A stretch of DNA of 64,000 nt from an uncultured Clostridia bacterium. GTDB taxonomy: Bacteria; Bacillota; Clostridia; Oscillospirales; Acutalibacteraceae. Below are positions 63,895-64,000 of the stretch, in pieces; position 1 is the first letter of the stretch; every line of letters begins with the position of its first letter. Where the stretch lies: assembly GCA_947623505.1 (NCBI GenBank), contig CANQGT010000002.1, forward strand, positions 112,922 through 176,921, in the 5' to 3' direction. Both the position numbers and the translations under genes were made by a program. The notes under the pieces are model-generated. The model was given only the letters and a program-made list of their open reading frames with translations. It had not been told where the DNA came from and made no database searches.

Positions 63895-64000
63895 TTACGA
63901 AAGCCCGAAAAATCCAGTAACCATGCGGGTTTTCGGATTTCCAAAGTGCCTTTTGATAACAATTTGATAACAGCCGTGGGCGGCGGCATCATTCCTGCTG
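63895..64000. other. Sequence after guaA with paired direct repeats, window edge
   Basis: First CCGAAAA / TTTTCGG (63905-63936), a weak terminator-like hairpin, then two direct repeats TTTGATAAC at 63952 and 63963, 11 bases apart. No gene is seen in the last 106 bases. The repeats resemble arm-type sites of tyrosine recombinases that insert at guaA, but the integrase, if any, would lie outside the window. Confidence 0.35.

Overview
The window looks like the chromosome-origin region of a Gram-positive, gut-type Clostridia (Oscillospirales or a relative; genus not resolvable by eye). Reasons: the Firmicute gene orders dnaA-dnaN-yaaA-recF-remB-gyrB-gyrA and rpmH-rnpA-yidD-yidC-khpB-mnmE-mnmG-rsmG-noc-parA-parB, strong AGGAGG ribosome binding sites, sigma-A promoters with 17-base spacers, an FMN riboswitch before ribU, and ribitol/teichoic-type wall-polymer genes. 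I saw no rRNA, tRNA, CRISPR array or insertion sequence.

Layout. 0-3.8 kb is a metal-homeostasis block: a His-rich P1B ATPase with a SmtB-type ArsR repressor, a DUF421 membrane protein and a short CDF-type transporter. 3.8-7.3 kb holds a metallophosphoesterase, riboswitch-controlled ribU, class II aldolase and a small hydrophobic protein. 7.4-17.3 kb is the replication-origin core, with a degenerate LCP-like protein divergent from dnaA, the dnaA-dnaN intergenic origin, and gyrB/gyrA. 17.4-21.5 kb carries a LytR-CpsA-Psr protein with a long EKP repeat, a histidine phosphatase, an XRE regulator and MTA/SAH nucleosidase. 21.6-32.6 kb is the rpmH-to-parB block plus serS, read in the same direction as dnaA, whereas in Bacillus it lies on the other side of dnaA and is divergent. 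Two parS sites sit between noc and parA.

32.7-41 kb has tarJ/tarI-like CDP-ribitol genes, an iron alcohol dehydrogenase, two transporters, trmB and a GHMP sugar kinase with galacturonokinase-like motifs. 40.9-50.3 kb is a surface-polysaccharide locus: on the minus strand an acyltransferase, an NAD-epimerase, a TagF/TarL-like polymerase and a second IspD/TarI-like cytidylyltransferase (AT-rich by eye, possibly acquired); on the plus strand three family-2 glycosyltransferases and UDP-galactopyranose mutase. 50.3-56.9 kb is cysteine/iron metabolism: cysK, metY with a leader-peptide ORF and a candidate operator, an Rrf2 regulator, feoB and two tandem ATP-grasp ligases. 57-63.9 kb holds purine genes (stand-alone AICAR transformylase, purA, guaA), a small four-Cys protein coupled to a polysaccharide deacetylase, and two small membrane proteins. 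The window stops about 100 bases after guaA, where paired 9-base repeats raise the possibility of an integration site.

Most notable: the DnaA recognition loop departs from the usual RDH-T-T-V motif (here KNY-S-T-V), and the dnaA-dnaN gap lacks TTATCCACA boxes but carries a cluster of TTTTCAACA/TTTTCAATA nonamers, suggesting an origin and initiator that have changed specificity together. Second is a 20-codon leader ORF ending in a Cys codon before metY.
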